From Piper betle (Eukaryota; Streptophyta; Magnoliopsida; Piperales; Piperaceae): DNA of 64,000 bases. Positions within the stretch are counted from its first letter, which is position 1. Every line of letters starts with the position of its first letter. Made by a program: the position numbers and the translations under genes. The notes below the pieces were generated by a model. The model was not told where the DNA came from. It did not search any database and saw nothing but the letters and a program-made list of their open reading frames with translations. The DNA is taken from NCBI GenBank assembly GCA_033002965.1, contig JAURVB010013967.1, positions 1 through 64,000 on the forward strand, given 5' to 3'. Positions 1 through 11,890 of the stretch are shown one piece after another.

Positions 1-2541
1 TCACACTTTTGCTGCACTACTCTGATCATTTCATTTCATGTCATTGTCATGCCTCAAATATTTAATCATAGCATGTTTATAAAATAACATCATAAACAAA
101 ACATTAAACATTCAATCACCCAATGTGTGTGTACAGAAGACCTTATTGCTCCTCTGTCCTGGCTGGCACATCCATCTCGTGCTTATCACTTACATATATA
201 TAGGAAAACACGTCAGTAACAAGCATTACTGGTCCGAAAAGTAAAATAACTATAACAAACTGGCTATGAGAGCAAACTCTCATATGAAAGAAAACATCAT
301 ATACTCCACGCGAACACTCTGAAGGGCACTACTGAGGAGCCATTGGGCTGCAAACCGAGTAGCATCCCGAACTCACTGATCTGGTGCTGGTACTGTGCCG
401 CTCTCGGCACTTCTTTTTCAGTACTTCTCATAAAACTTTATCCTAAGCCCTCTCCTTACCTCCATATTTCTCCTGGCCTTGAGCACGAAGGCCGAGTACT
501 CTCAGGCAGTCGCCTTTAGTACCCTTTGAACCACAAGTCCGGACATGCGCTGTACTAAACAGTACCCGTAAACCTCCACGTTCTCCGGGTGTGAGGAACT
601 CAAACGCGGAGTTGTCAGGATCCCTCGGGAATGGAACAGTTCGCTGGCACTAATCCAGAGCCCGCTTTGACTGTCACGACATCCTCTGCATGGTACGTGC
701 AGTCGATTTCTCCATCTCTCGTCTCACTGAAAACGCGAAAACTACATATATATATAGGCTGGGTAGGGATTTATATAATAGGCCCGAAGGCAACTTTTGG
801 TGGATCTTGTTTTCGAAATCAACCTCGAGGGATCTCATCCTCGAGGGGTTATTAATCCGGAAAATGTTCGGTTAGATGGCCCGAGTTAAGTGGGATCCAA
901 TAAAACGCCACTTAACCCGTCCTGCAGACAATAAATCAAACATACAATAGAAAAGATCATAAAAATCAGAGAGAAGTCCTAAACGGACCTGGTAGAAGCT
1001 CCAAGCGTGTCATCGCAGCCTAGGCGGCGAGCTCCTACTCCGTACCTACACATCAAAACTAAATACTAACACCCGCTAAATAAATGTTGCATCAAACTCA
1101 ACACAATTAAACACAACAATCATCAACCGTCAAATAACTCATAAATATGAAAATAACTCTAACTCACCCTATTCGTGATAAATTTTATTGTATTTTTCCT
1201 AAGTTACATCATGCACGATTATCATGCTCAAATTTACTTTACTTCATTAGATCACTTAACCTTCATCCTATTAATCACATCATGCAACTTCATTCATAAT
1301 CTAGCATTCATCATAATAATATCAACCCTAGCATGCTATGCTAACAATCATCATCAATTTTAAATAAATCAAATCAGAGGTAATTATACCTCACGTTGTC
1401 GAGCAATCGGCGACGGTTAGGGTTCCATCGCGTGTCTCGGAGCTCAAATTCGGCGCTCATCGGCGTCCGACGCTCGATCAGGCTTGACTAGGTGAGCCCA
1501 GCGGAAGATCCGGTGAATTCCGGCGAATTCTAGAAATTCCGGTTTTCCGACGGTTTTCGGCGGTTTCCCAGCAGCTTCCGACGGTTTTCCGGCAATAGTC
1601 ACCGGCGGCGTCTACTGGCCGGAAAGTGGTCGTGTTGGGTACCCTTGGAACCGGCTCGGCGAGCCCGACTCATCTACGAGGTCGACGCGGCCAACGGAGG
1701 TGGCGGCTCGCCTGAAAATGCATAAAACAGAGCCGGCGGTGATGGTGGCTAGATCCGGCCGGCCACGGCGGCGACGGCCTCCGCTCCAGTCAGGAAGGGT
1801 CACTGGGTGGCTGAGGGTGCTGAGGCGACCGACTTGATCGCGGTGGCGATGGTCGCCGGCGGCGGAATCGGCGACGCGAGCGCAATGCAGGCGTGGCGCC
1901 AGGCGTGGCGATTCCTGCGTCACGGCGGCCTGGCGGCGGCCGGGCCTGGTCGGGGCGGCACGGCAACGCCGTGGCGGGGCTAGGCGGCGATGATCGGCGG
2001 CCAGGCGGCGTCGATAGTGGCAACGGCGACACTGCACAGGGGCGGCGTCGGGGAACGGTTTGGGGAAGAAAAGAAGGGCGCGGGGGTGTGTGGTGGCAAA
2101 GTCGTAAATATTACTTGACTCGTCTCCGACTCGAGTCAAAATAATATTTAAGTCGTAAAAAAATTCCAAAAAATTTGGGAAAAATCTCATAAAATCAAAC
2201 AACACCAAAAAATCATAATGATATGCTCTAGAACTATCAACCCACCCAAAATGCCCGTAACGCGTCCTAACGCGGTAAACGACCTAAAACTAATTCTACG
2301 ATCCATTATATATCATAATAAAAAAATGAACTGCATACTCTCATATATTCTGATAACTCATTCTTTTCTGCTGTGTTCATGACGTTATCATCATATACTT
2401 GGGTACACATGACCCTCATGGCTCATACACGAGACCGGCGTCGGCTCAGTACACGTGTTCTGAAACTGACTCGACTCGAAAATAACGGTCGAACCGACCG
2501 GTTCTGAATATAAAACCCTGACTCAAATCGTGGGTTTTACA
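1..2541 (-). repeat. LARD 3' LTR (left copy), truncated by window start
   Basis: Nearly collinear with 5832-8364. Ends at 2541 with GGGTTTTACA, which is the LTR start TGTAAAACCC on the minus strand. It contains a GC-rich tract (about 1430-2090) next to an AT-rich part, the usual U5/R/U3 contrast of this family. A 198-residue open frame on the minus strand (1612-2208) runs through the GC-rich leader; its composition (Arg, Pro, Ala) and the lack of any domain suggest it is fortuitous. Confidence 0.75.
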
Positions 2542-2556
2542 ATCTTCCCTCCTTAT
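2542..2556 (-). promoter_or_regulatory. Polypurine tract of the LARD
   Basis: On the minus strand the sequence AAGGAGGGAAGAT lies directly before the LTR start TGTAAAACCC. Family A elements have AAGTTGGGGAGAT at the same place before TGTAAAGACC. This position sets the minus polarity and would prime plus-strand DNA synthesis. Confidence 0.65.
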
Positions 2557-4749
2557 AAAAATTTCGTCCTCGAAATTTTAACTCAAGGAGGTTCTGCTGA
2601 ACTACTACCTGGAAGCTAGATACACACCAGTTGTATCCTCTACTCTTCGATAGTCATGTAAATCCTCACTGTAGCTGCGCCGTTATGGCGGGTTCTACTT
2701 ATGATCCTGTCAATACCAACATTCTGTTTCTAAGCTGTCTGTGCCTATTCTGACTTGACCATCATCCTTCTCTTCTATTCTGATCCCTATTTCTAACTCG
2801 GTGAAAAAGTCACCCTAAGGGCCTATTGGGTTGGTCAGATACTCTAGTACCTAAGGTGCTACCTAAGCTATATCTAGGGATACGTCGAGGGCAAGCCCTA
2901 CCTGCTAATATCTACCTATGTCCCTCTGATCCTCATCTGTGAAAAGTCACCTACATGTACCCTCAGGAAACTCCATTCCTAGGTTCTACAACCATCCTAC
3001 AGTGTGCTATGAGTTTCCTGCTAGGTACGATGTATAGGTTAATGAGCTGCTCGGCTCACTATCACCAGTCTAAATCCAACTCTCAAGTGTCCCTGTATAA
3101 GGAACTGGACTACTCACGGGGTCCTAGTTGACTCAGTCCTGAGTCCAGTATCTCACTCTGTTCTATAAGAGAACAAGGATAGCTACTATGACTCTACTGC
3201 ATACTAAGACTCAGGTAACTATCTATACAACCACTAACTACTGCTGAAAGGAGGTGAGAACACCTGTACATACACAGCGTGTCTCAAGGAGTATGATAAC
3301 ATACTTTGCATGGGGCTGGAGAATCCGCATCTGGTCTGTGACGTACTCTGGTCAATATATACTCATCTCAATAATCTGGACAACTGATAGTAGAACTGAA
3401 ATATCTAGAGGGGTGAGTGGAAAGCTGTATGTCATCTTTGGGTTATAGGAAGGCTGAATCTCATGGAAATCTAGTCACACTGCTCAAGAACTCTCAATAG
3501 GGGACATCTCATCCTCACATGTGGTATCTGATGCAAGGTAAACAGGGAATCCATTAGGCCAGGAAAAACTTGCTACATAGGTATGTCACTCTGATCTATG
3601 GTAAGGTTAGGGTGTCATGCAATGGTAGGGGAAATGAAATCCCTATGTAGCGTACTAGGTGGCTAAAATCTCGGTAGGTCTATGGACTTGTCTCTAAGAT
3701 CACCATGATTTACTATGCCACAGGTGATCAGTCTGTGGAACAGTCAATCAATGACAAATCTCAGAAACGGCTCCTAAGTAGTTCTAGTTCAATCAGCTAA
3801 CAGTAGGCACATGTTTCTCGATACTGTACTAGTCACGTACTTTTAAACGGGCGGGGTTCAAACGACCCAAAGAACCACCGTCTCCCCTCAAGTCTACGGG
3901 GACTCATAATGAGGTTCGACACGTGTCTCGTCCGCTCTTCAGTGGTGTGTGACCTGCCGTCCCGTACCGATTTGTAGTACTAATCTTGACTCACATGACT
4001 ACTACCGCTGTGGTAGACTCTTAAGCAAGGCTATCAATCAAAGATGAGCATACACTGGTATCACTCTGTTTGGTCAGCATGGTCTACTCTATTTGAAGTC
4101 CCTGTCTACAACGCTCTCAAGCTGCGACGAAATCCTCATCGGAAGGTTGGTCTTCAAACATCTACCTGCACTATAAACCCTAATCAGTACCATAAAGGTA
4201 CCTCTATACTCAGGGCAAGGCTGAATCCTATGTTTCAAGGTGAGAACCTAATTGTGCTGGCGAAACACAAGGGAATCACTATCCTTCTAAAGGACAGTTC
4301 CTCACTAACCCTCTATCTATGCCCAACACACTAATACAAGTCAAACTCCTATCGTCTAATTAGCCAATCGCTAAATGGGTTCAACGGAGTGTGACCATCT
4401 ACTAACCATCTGATCTATATATGCTGGTTGTGGCCCATGGATATACTAGCATGCAATCTGCACAGTCTGATCATTGTGACCATCCCATCTGGAGGTCATG
4501 CTATCATGTTCCCTGATTCTGTCCATGTGCATCCTTATGAGATTGTCACTAACAGTGCCTGATGGGGTTATCTTGCAATATACATTTGACCCAAGGGTGT
4601 CAGGGTCAAAACAATGATTGCAAGAGAGCTATGAAGTCGGATCCTATGCTATCTCATCCAAATAACCTCAGTTTTCCTAACTCTTCTTTGTTCTGCCAAT
4701 TTCCATTGTAGCTATGTTTTGTTCCTCAAGTTTTGGCCCTACTACGCTC

Positions 4750-5025
4750 TAACTAATCTACTCGGTCGGCAGATGAGCAATACACGGATGGCGGTAGTGC
4801 GTCTTCGGTCGGTGGTAGTACATCTCGGACGGCGGTTGTGCACCTCGGCGATGGTTGTGTGACTCAGTCGGCTGTCGTGCAACTCGGTCGGCGGTTGTGC
4901 AATTCAGTCGGTGGTTGTGCAACGGTCGGCGGTTGTGCAATTCGATCGGTGGTTGTGCAATTTGGTCGGCAGTTGTGCAACTCGGTCGGCGGTTGTGCAA
5001 CTCGGTCGGCAACAGTGCTACCTAA
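4750..5025. repeat. Minisatellite with a unit of about 20 bp inside the LARD
   Basis: Roughly a dozen diverged copies of a unit close to CTCGGTCGGCGGTTGTGCAA. Left copies are more diverged and the 4840-5015 part is most regular. Open frames across it on both strands (4758-5012 minus, 4838-5032 plus) are by-products of the repeat. Confidence 0.8.
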
Positions 5026-6534
5026 GTGCTAAAAATTGGATCTTGGACGTATGCATCGTAAATCCACTATCTTCTTTGACATGTCTTCCTCCATTTGTAT
5101 GTCTCCCTAGACGTGGTTGCTAACAACTTTGCTTAGGTTGTCCAATCATGCGTGTCTGATCTGGAAGGGTTTGGATCATGGTGCTAACACATATGATGGT
5201 AAACCTATGCCGAACCCACTCTAATCTCCTGCAATCTGGGTGGCTGCTTTCATCAGTGTTGACTGGCCCTCAAATGGCAATCACTGGTCTGGTACCTTAT
5301 CTCTAGTGGAATCCCGTCAAATATCTGATCTTGTAGGTAATGGTGGTCCTGATCTTTTCCTCATCACATTGAGACCTCTGTCTGGCAAAGAGAAGCAAAA
5401 ACTGCTACCGTAGGTCATAACTAGTGGAAGAGGAGGATGCGGTGAAGTACCCCAAATCCAGTTCACACTCGTGAACCAAACCGGCATGTTACAGGCCCCG
5501 GTTAGGTCGGCTAACCCGAACCTAACTCGTGCGGATCCAATCTCGGCTTCTTAAGATGAAGATCCAACTTGCTATATGTATGTATGAATGCATAAACCCC
5601 TAACAGGATACTACATGGATGACATGCAACCAATTTTCACACCAACACAATTACAATCAAAATTAGTAAAAATTCTAAAATGAAAGGGAAAAATTTCCCT
5701 AAAAAATGCAATTAGGGGCCACCCTGTCAAAATCATATATTCAAACATATATACGCATAACAACAATAGCATTCACACAGACTTCTAATCTACTATATTC
5801 ATCATTCTCTGCACTTTGGGTCCTAACCCATCACACTTTTGCTGCGCTACTCTGATCATTTCATTTCATGTCATTGTCATGCCTCAAATATTTAATCATA
5901 GCATGTTTATAAAATAACATCATAAACAAAATATTAAACATTCAATCACCCAATGTGTGTGTGCAGAAGACCTTATTGCTCCTCCGTCCTGGCCCGCACA
6001 TCCATCTCGTGCTTATCACCTACATATATATTGGAAAAACGTCAGTAACAAGCGTTACTAGTCCTAAAAGAAAATAACTATAACAAACTGGCTATGAGAG
6101 CAAGCTCTCATATGAAAGAAACATCATATACTCCACATGAACACTCTGAAGGGCACTATTGAGGAGCCACTGGGCTGTAGACCCGGTAGCATCCCGAACA
6201 TACTGATCTGCTGCTGCAACTGTGCCACTATCGGCACTTCTTTTTCAGTACTTCTGGTGAAACTTTATCCTAAGCCCTCTCCTTACCTCCGTATTTCTCC
6301 TGGCCTTGAGCACGAACGCCGAGTACTCTCAAGCAGTCGCCTTTAGTACCCTTTGAACCACAAGTCCGGACATGCACTGTACTAAACAGTACCCGTAAAC
6401 CTCCACGTTCTCAGGATCCCTCGGGAACGGAACAGTATGCTGGCACTAATCCAGAGCCTGCTTTGACTGTCACGACATCCTCTGCATGGTACGTGTAGTC
6501 GATTTCTCCATCCCTTGTCTCACAGAAACGCGAA

Positions 6535-6537
<3 letters not shown>

Positions 6538-6575
<38 letters not shown>
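6538..6575. repeat. (TA)n microsatellite
   Basis: About 19 TA repeats inside the LARD right LTR. The left LTR has only a short TA run at the same place (near 745), so the expansion happened after insertion. Confidence 0.95.
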
Positions 6576-6577
<2 letters not shown>

Positions 6578-7920
6578 CTTGGTTAGGGAGTTAAATAATA
6601 GGCCCGAAGGCAACTTTTGGTGGATCTTGTTTTCGAAATCAACCTCGAGGGATCTCATCCTCGAGGGGTTATTAATCCATAAAATGTTCGGTTAAATGGC
6701 CCGAGTTAAGTGGGATCCGATAAAACGCCACTTAACCCGTCCTGTAGACAATAAGTCAAACATATAATAGAAAAGATGATAAAAATCAGAGAGAAGTCCT
6801 AACAGACCTGGTAGAAGCTCCAAGCGTGTCATCACGCCTATGCGGCGAGCTCCTATTTCGTACCTACACATCAAAACTAAATACTAACGCTCGCTAACTA
6901 AATGATGCATCAAACTCAACACAATTAAACACAAAATCATCAACCTTCAAATAACCATAAATAAGAAAATAACTCTAACTCATCCTATTCATGATAATTT
7001 TCTTGTATTTTTCCTAAGTTACATCATGCATGATTATTGTGCTCAATTTACTTACTTCATTAGATCACTTAGCCTCCATGCACTATCAATCACATCATAA
7101 ATCAATCCTAGCATGTTGTGCTAACAATCATCATCAATTTTAAATAATCAAATTGGAGGCAATTTTACCTCACGTCGTCGGCAATCGGCGACGGCTAGGG
7201 TTCCATCGCTCGTCTCGGAGCTCGAATTCGGCGCTCCTCGGCGTCCGACGTTCTATCGGGATCGACTAGATGAGCTCCACGGAAGATCCGGCAAATTCTG
7301 GCAAATTCCAAAAATTCCGGTTTTCCGACGGTTTTTGGCGGTTAATCCGGCAGCTTCCGACGGTGATCCGGTGACATTCGCCGGCGGTGTTCCGGTGACA
7401 TCCGGCGGTGTTCCGGTGACATTCGCCGGTGGCGTCTACTGGCCGGAAAGTGGTCGTGTTGGGTAGCCTTTGAACCAGCTCGGCGAGTCCGACTCATCTA
7501 CGAGGTCGACGCGGCCAACGGAGTTGGCGGCTGGCCAGAAAATGCATAAACCGAGCCGGCGGTGATGGTGGCTAGATCCGGCCGGCCATGGCGGTGACGG
7601 CCTCAGCTCCGGTCAAGAAGGGTCACTAGGTGGTTGAGGGTGCTGAGTCGACCACTTGATCGTGGTGGCATTGGTCACCGGCGGCGGAATCGGCGACGCG
7701 ACCGAAATGTAGCCGTGGCACTAGGCGAGGCGATTCCGGCGTCACGGCGGCCTGGCAGTGGCCGGGGGTGGTCGGGGCGGCACGGCAACGCCATGGTGAA
7801 GTTGTGCGGCGACGTTGCATGGGGGCGGCGTCGATAGCGGCGACGGTGACGCTGCACGGGGGCGGCGTCGGGGAAGGGTTTGGGCGAGGAAGAGATGGGC
7901 GCGGGGGTGTGTGGTGGTAA

Positions 7921-7970
7921 AGTCGTAAATATTACTTGACTCGACTCCGACTCGAGTGAAAATAATATTT
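7921..7970 (-). promoter_or_regulatory. Candidate LTR core promoter of family B
   Basis: On the minus strand a TATA-like stretch (TAATATTTACGAC) is followed by a CT- and C-rich leader, about 440 bp from the LTR start, a reasonable place for a U3/R boundary. The same module is at about 2101-2150 in the left LTR. A close copy occurs in family A LTRs, but in the opposite orientation relative to the LTR. The promoter role is an inference. Confidence 0.35.
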
Positions 7971-8364
7971 AAGTCGTAAGAAAATTCTAAAAAAATTTGG
8001 GAAAAATCCCATAAAATCAGACAACACCAAAAAATCATAATAATATGCTCTAGAACTATCAACCCACCCAAAATGCCCATAACGCGTCCTAACGCGGTAA
8101 ACAGCCTAAAACTAATTCTACGATTGATTATATATCATAATAAAAAAAATGAACTGCATACTCTCATCTATTCTTATAACTCATTCTTTTCTGCTGTGTT
8201 CATGACATTAACATCATATACTTGGGTATACATGACCCTCATGGCTCATATGTGGGACCGGCATTGGCTCAGTACACGTGTTCTGAAACTGACTCGACTC
8301 GAAAATAACGGTCGAACCGACCGGTTTTGAATATAAAACCCTGGCTCGAATCGTGGGTTTTACA

Positions 8365-10573
8365 GGCCGGCTTCCTCCTTCGCTTGGGTAATTCTTCTTC
8401 CTTTCCTCTTCTTAGTTGCATAAATACACATGCTCAAATGGATAATAAGCATGTTTAGATAATAAGCATGATAAACATAGAATTAAAATCTGAAATCAAC
8501 AAAGAGAAGGGGAACACTAGGAGGTCATCCTGATGTTTTGCAGCAGCAACAACGCCATCTTCCATCCTTGTGAGTTGGGTTGACGTGCTGGAAGTAGGGA
8601 GTTCTCCTGGCGGTGCTGCTGGCCGGACGGAGTTGCCTTGTGTGTCCGAGTCAGATCGTTGAGGAGGGATGCAAATCAGGAACGTGAAGGGAGACCAGGT
8701 CGGTGTTGCCATGGGTGGTGTTGCTGGCCAGACGTGGATCCGCCATGGAAAGTGCAGACTGGTCGTCACCTGGGGTGGTGCTGGTCATCACCTTGATGGG
8801 GCAGGACATGGTCGCCATGGCTGCTGGTCGGCCACCTTGAATGGTGAAATTAAAGTCCCCATGTAGGGTGTAGTCCGAGTTCCATGAGATAGCAGCGGAT
8901 AAAGATTGGATCTTTGGGGTTTTCCAATCGGATCAGTGGGGTAGATAGAAGATGAGGTCTGAAATTGGATGGAAGGAAAAGAAGACATGCTGGTTTTGGG
9001 TGCGAAGAAGAGGAAGGTATGGGAAAAAGAAGGACGTCGGGGAAGAAGAATGACAGTTTTGTAAATATGGGATGATTCGATATGGTCGAGTTAAAAATAA
9101 ATTACAAATAACTGTACTAGTGACATCCTTAAATTAGGATAATACAAATCAGTTAAAGAATATGCTAATACTAGTAATTAAGTATTGAGTATGGTTAATA
9201 ATTAAATTATTAACTGGTAAATGAAGGTTTTATTTGGGATATTTAATTGGAAATGTGAAAAAAAGGACTTAATTGATTATATCACATTGATAATAAATTA
9301 TCATTGGACTTACCAGAAATTAAATAATTAATGAAGTCTAGCATGATATATTTTATAACTTCAAAATGGATAGTTATACTAGTCATGTAGTTGCATGTAG
9401 GTTCAAGCAAATAAAATTATACTAAAGTATAATTTTATGCCCTCATTCAGATTAGGGTTAGCGGATCATAGTTAGATGAAATCACAAGTCAGGTACGTAT
9501 AATAGGTAGAACATCATACTTTCCTTGTTGGTAGCCAAGGTCGGCCTGAGCACAGATTCGATCACCATGCACCGTGTGCAACCAGGGTTAAAGAATTGAC
9601 TCAGTTCGACAGAGGGTCGTATTATGTGCGTAAATTGTGTAATGCATCGACATTGTTTTGGAGTAGTGATAGCCGCCCCATAAAAAGGCTACGGCCGGGG
9701 TGAACGAGGCACAACGATTCCTCCATCGCACTAGAGTACAATGATAGCCTCCCCATAAAAAGTCTACGGCCGGGGTGTGCAAGGCACTGGCACTGGAGTG
9801 CAGTGATAGCCTCCCCATTAAAAGGCTACGGCCAGGGTGTGTGAGGCACTGGCACTAGAATTGGTAGTGAGAGCTTCCCCACAAACGGGACGTAGCATTC
9901 ACCTGAGTGCAGTGATAGCTTCCCCATAAAAAGGCTACGACCGGGGTGTGCAAGGCACTAACACTGGAGTGCAGTGATAGCATCCCCATAAAAAGGCTAT
10001 GACCGGGGTGTGTGAGGCACTGGCACTAGAATTGGCAGTGAGAGCTTCCCCACAAACGGGGCGTAGCAATCACTTGAATGCAGTGATAGCTTTCCCACAA
10101 AAAGGCGATGGCCGGGGTGTGCGAGGCACTGGCACTGGAGATGGTAGTGGTAGCCTCCCCATAAAAGGGCTACGGCCGGGGTGTGTGGATCACAGCGGAT
10201 ACCTCCTCCGCATTGTTTTGGAGTATAGCGGAATCGCTCCACCGCATATTAAAATGAACATAGGGAAATAGTGGAATGTACTTGACTTGTTTTATCTATT
10301 ATACTACTCAGTGTTGTAATCACTAACGCGGAATTGCCTCCGCAGGTGTGCAGATACGAAATTAGGTGATTGACAACCAAAGCATGGAGCAAAATAAATA
10401 TGGGGACTCCCTTTCTATTTATTTGAGAAATAAGTGTGGCTACAGGGAAACGGTCCAAGACTGTGGGATCTCTATATATGTTTTTGTTAGAAATGCTAGA
10501 CATATTTGTTAAGTTGTGAGTAACACCTAGCCAGCTAGGCCCACAATGTTGTGAAAAATGGCGGGTCGTTACA
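8365..10573 (+). repeat. 5' LTR of family A element A1 (U3 part cut off by the LARD)
   Basis: Ends GGGTCGTTACA immediately before a tRNA-Met PBS, which fixes the end and the plus polarity. The left part matches the U3 of the LTR that starts at 61801 (CTTCTTCC and TTGGGTA stretches, then AT-rich DNA). The true TGTAAAGACC start must lie left of the LARD, outside the window. It contains a tandem array at 9655-10190. Confidence 0.8.
9655..10190. repeat. Tandem array in A1 5' LTR, units of 45-65 bp
   Basis: Eight to nine units built on GATAGCCTCCCCATAAAAAG, then GGCTACGGCCGGGGTGTG and a GGCACTGGCACTGGAG stretch. Spacing between units alternates between about 45 and 62-64 bp, and some units carry GAGAGCTTCCCC instead. 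The same array is in the A1 3' LTR (13461-13880). No coding sense; the minus open frames here are repeat translations. Confidence 0.85.
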
Positions 10574-10590
10574 GGTGGTATCAGAGCCTG
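10574..10590 (+). promoter_or_regulatory. Primer binding site, initiator-Met tRNA type
   Basis: TGGTATCAGAGCC begins at 10576, three bases after the LTR ends at 10573. This is the standard PBS complementary to the 3' end of plant initiator-Met tRNA and marks the start of minus-strand DNA synthesis. Confidence 0.9.
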
Positions 10591-10749
10591 GTTTCCCAAA
10601 AGCTCACATCTTATGACTCAAGTACCTTGTTGAAGAGTCCAATATTTATCTTTCTCCAATGGGGTATGTCATTAGGGAATTAGTGGACTCACTAACAAAC
10701 CTAAGTAATCAAAAAAAAATTTAATGAAGCATAACGGAATAAATTTTAG

Positions 10750-11890
10750 ATGGCAAGCACCCGAACGAAGTCGAGCCAAGCTGCACAGTCGGACACAAAC
10801 GTGGAGAGTGTGTTAGGCCAAATTTTGACGGCCATACAGGGACTAGCGTAGGCTTCAGATAATACAAGTTCTGTGGTTCAGAAAATAGCGCAGCGATTAC
10901 TGGGATTGGGAACAGGGAATGGAGCTCCAAATTTGGCTGCAGGTGCTAGTAGCGTCCCAAATGGGGATCAGGGGAGCGCCCAAGAGCGGGTTGGGATAGC
11001 TGACCCGGGCGAGCGAGGGGAACTTCCAAACCCAGTGCCACCAGTAGTTCGACAAGTGGTACTGCCGGTTGGGGATGACAGTGATCGATACACTGTAGAA
11101 AAATTTCGGAAGAATGGAGTTGAGGTATTCATTGGAGGGACTGATCCAATGAAGGCGGAGAGCTGGATGGACATTACTGAGAAAGCATTTAGAGCTCTCT
11201 CTGTGCCTCATCGCCATCAAGTGAGGTTGGCGACATGCATGCTTTGGGTGGAAGTATCTTATTGGTGGAAGTCCATGGAGAAGACTGCGTTCCATCAACG
11301 GGAGATTTCGTCCATTCCTTGGGCGGAATTTGTAACAGCTTTCAATGGACAATATTTTCCTGAGTCTATTGTCCAGAAGAAAGCACTGGAATTTGCCACT
11401 CTAACTCAGAGGGATGATTCAGTCTGAGAGTATGCAAAAAATTTCTTGCAATTGGAGAGATTTGCGCCTGGGAGTCTGGCAAACTGCCTGGGTTAGAGCA
11501 GACAAATTTTTCTGGGGGTTGAAGCCAGAATTGAGGTGTAGGGTTGCTACGGCGCCAAGAGGCACATAACCAAAGTGATTGAGGCAGCCACTACTCATGA
11601 GTTGGTGTACGACTATGTCCGTGCACAGAAACACGAGAAGGCTACTATGCAACATAAGAATGCCAACCAGGGTAGTAGCAAAAACCGGTCTGCAGAACAC
11701 CAGCAGCAGAACTATCAACAGAATGTCGATGGGAACAGCAAAAGGAAGTTTTAGGAGATTCCGTATCGACTATGTAAAAATTGCAACAAGATGCATTCAG
11801 GGCCATGCAGTGAACCACGTCGGTGCTACAACTGCGGAAGGACGGGACACTTGCAAAATGAGTGTCGTCAACCCCTGAAGCAACAACAGG
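10750..11890 (+). pseudogene. gag of A1 (Tekay-type chromovirus), broken
   Basis: Encodes the capsid-like Gag that packages element RNA. The reading frame starts with ATG at 10750, about 160 bp after the PBS. An in-frame TAG lies at codon 34 (10849) and a TGA at 11425; after 11428 more stops and a frame change precede the nucleocapsid part. The central segment (10873-11427) shows the retrotransposon Gag pattern: an EKF start, then WMDITEKAF, RLATCML and SYWW. A zinc knuckle [14 protein letters not shown] (CX2CX4HX4C) at 11824-11865 ends the domain. A restored reading is not attempted; the gene cannot give full-length Gag. Confidence 0.85.

Larger units (their letters stand above)
2542..5442 (-). 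other. LARD internal region, non-coding
   Basis: I see no gag, protease, RT, RNase H or integrase motif in any frame, only short open frames of under 100 codons. It holds the polypurine tract at its left end and a tandem repeat near 4750-5025. At its right end, next to 5443, the usual PBS complement GCTCTGATACCA is absent, so the priming site is either non-standard or deleted. Confidence 0.6.
1..8364 (-). mobile_element. LARD-like non-autonomous LTR retrotransposon (family B), left end outside window
   Basis: Two long direct repeats (1-2541 and 5443-8364) flank 2.9 kb without recognisable gag or pol. Base 1 aligns with base 5832, so the left LTR is cut by the window edge. Polarity is minus: the right edge of each LTR, read on the minus strand, starts TGTAAAACCC, and just left of 2542 on that strand lies a purine tract plus a GAGGACGAAATT-like tail, as at the 3' end of chromovirus interiors. 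Long LTRs with a large coding-free interior define a LARD, which would depend on proteins of an autonomous relative. It interrupts a family A LTR at 8364/8365. The two LTRs look very similar by eye, so this is probably among the younger insertions. No target duplication can be tested because the left end is missing. Confidence 0.75.
5443..8364 (-). repeat. LARD 5' LTR (right copy), 2.92 kb
   Basis: The right edge is GGGTTTTACA at 8364. The left edge was set by aligning 5443 onward with another family B end at 53370 (TGTAACACCCC there, TGAAGTACCCC here); the next 140 bases correspond. The terminal bases are thus unlike the usual TGTAACA, so the edge could be rearranged. It differs from the left copy by small indels and a longer TA run. 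The 300-500 bp U5 part resembles the LTRs at 31111-33323 and 53370-57554. Confidence 0.7.

Noticed and set aside
1612..2208. 198-codon minus-strand open frame in the LARD left LTR
   Set aside because: Arg/Pro/Ala-rich translation of a GC-rich leader. The other LTR copy (7742-8080) shares only the start and then changes frame, so there is no sign of selection.
10574..10590. tRNA-like sequence
   Set aside because: It is only the 13-base complement of the tRNA-Met 3' end, i.e. a PBS; no tRNA arms are present. I saw no tRNA or rRNA gene in the window.
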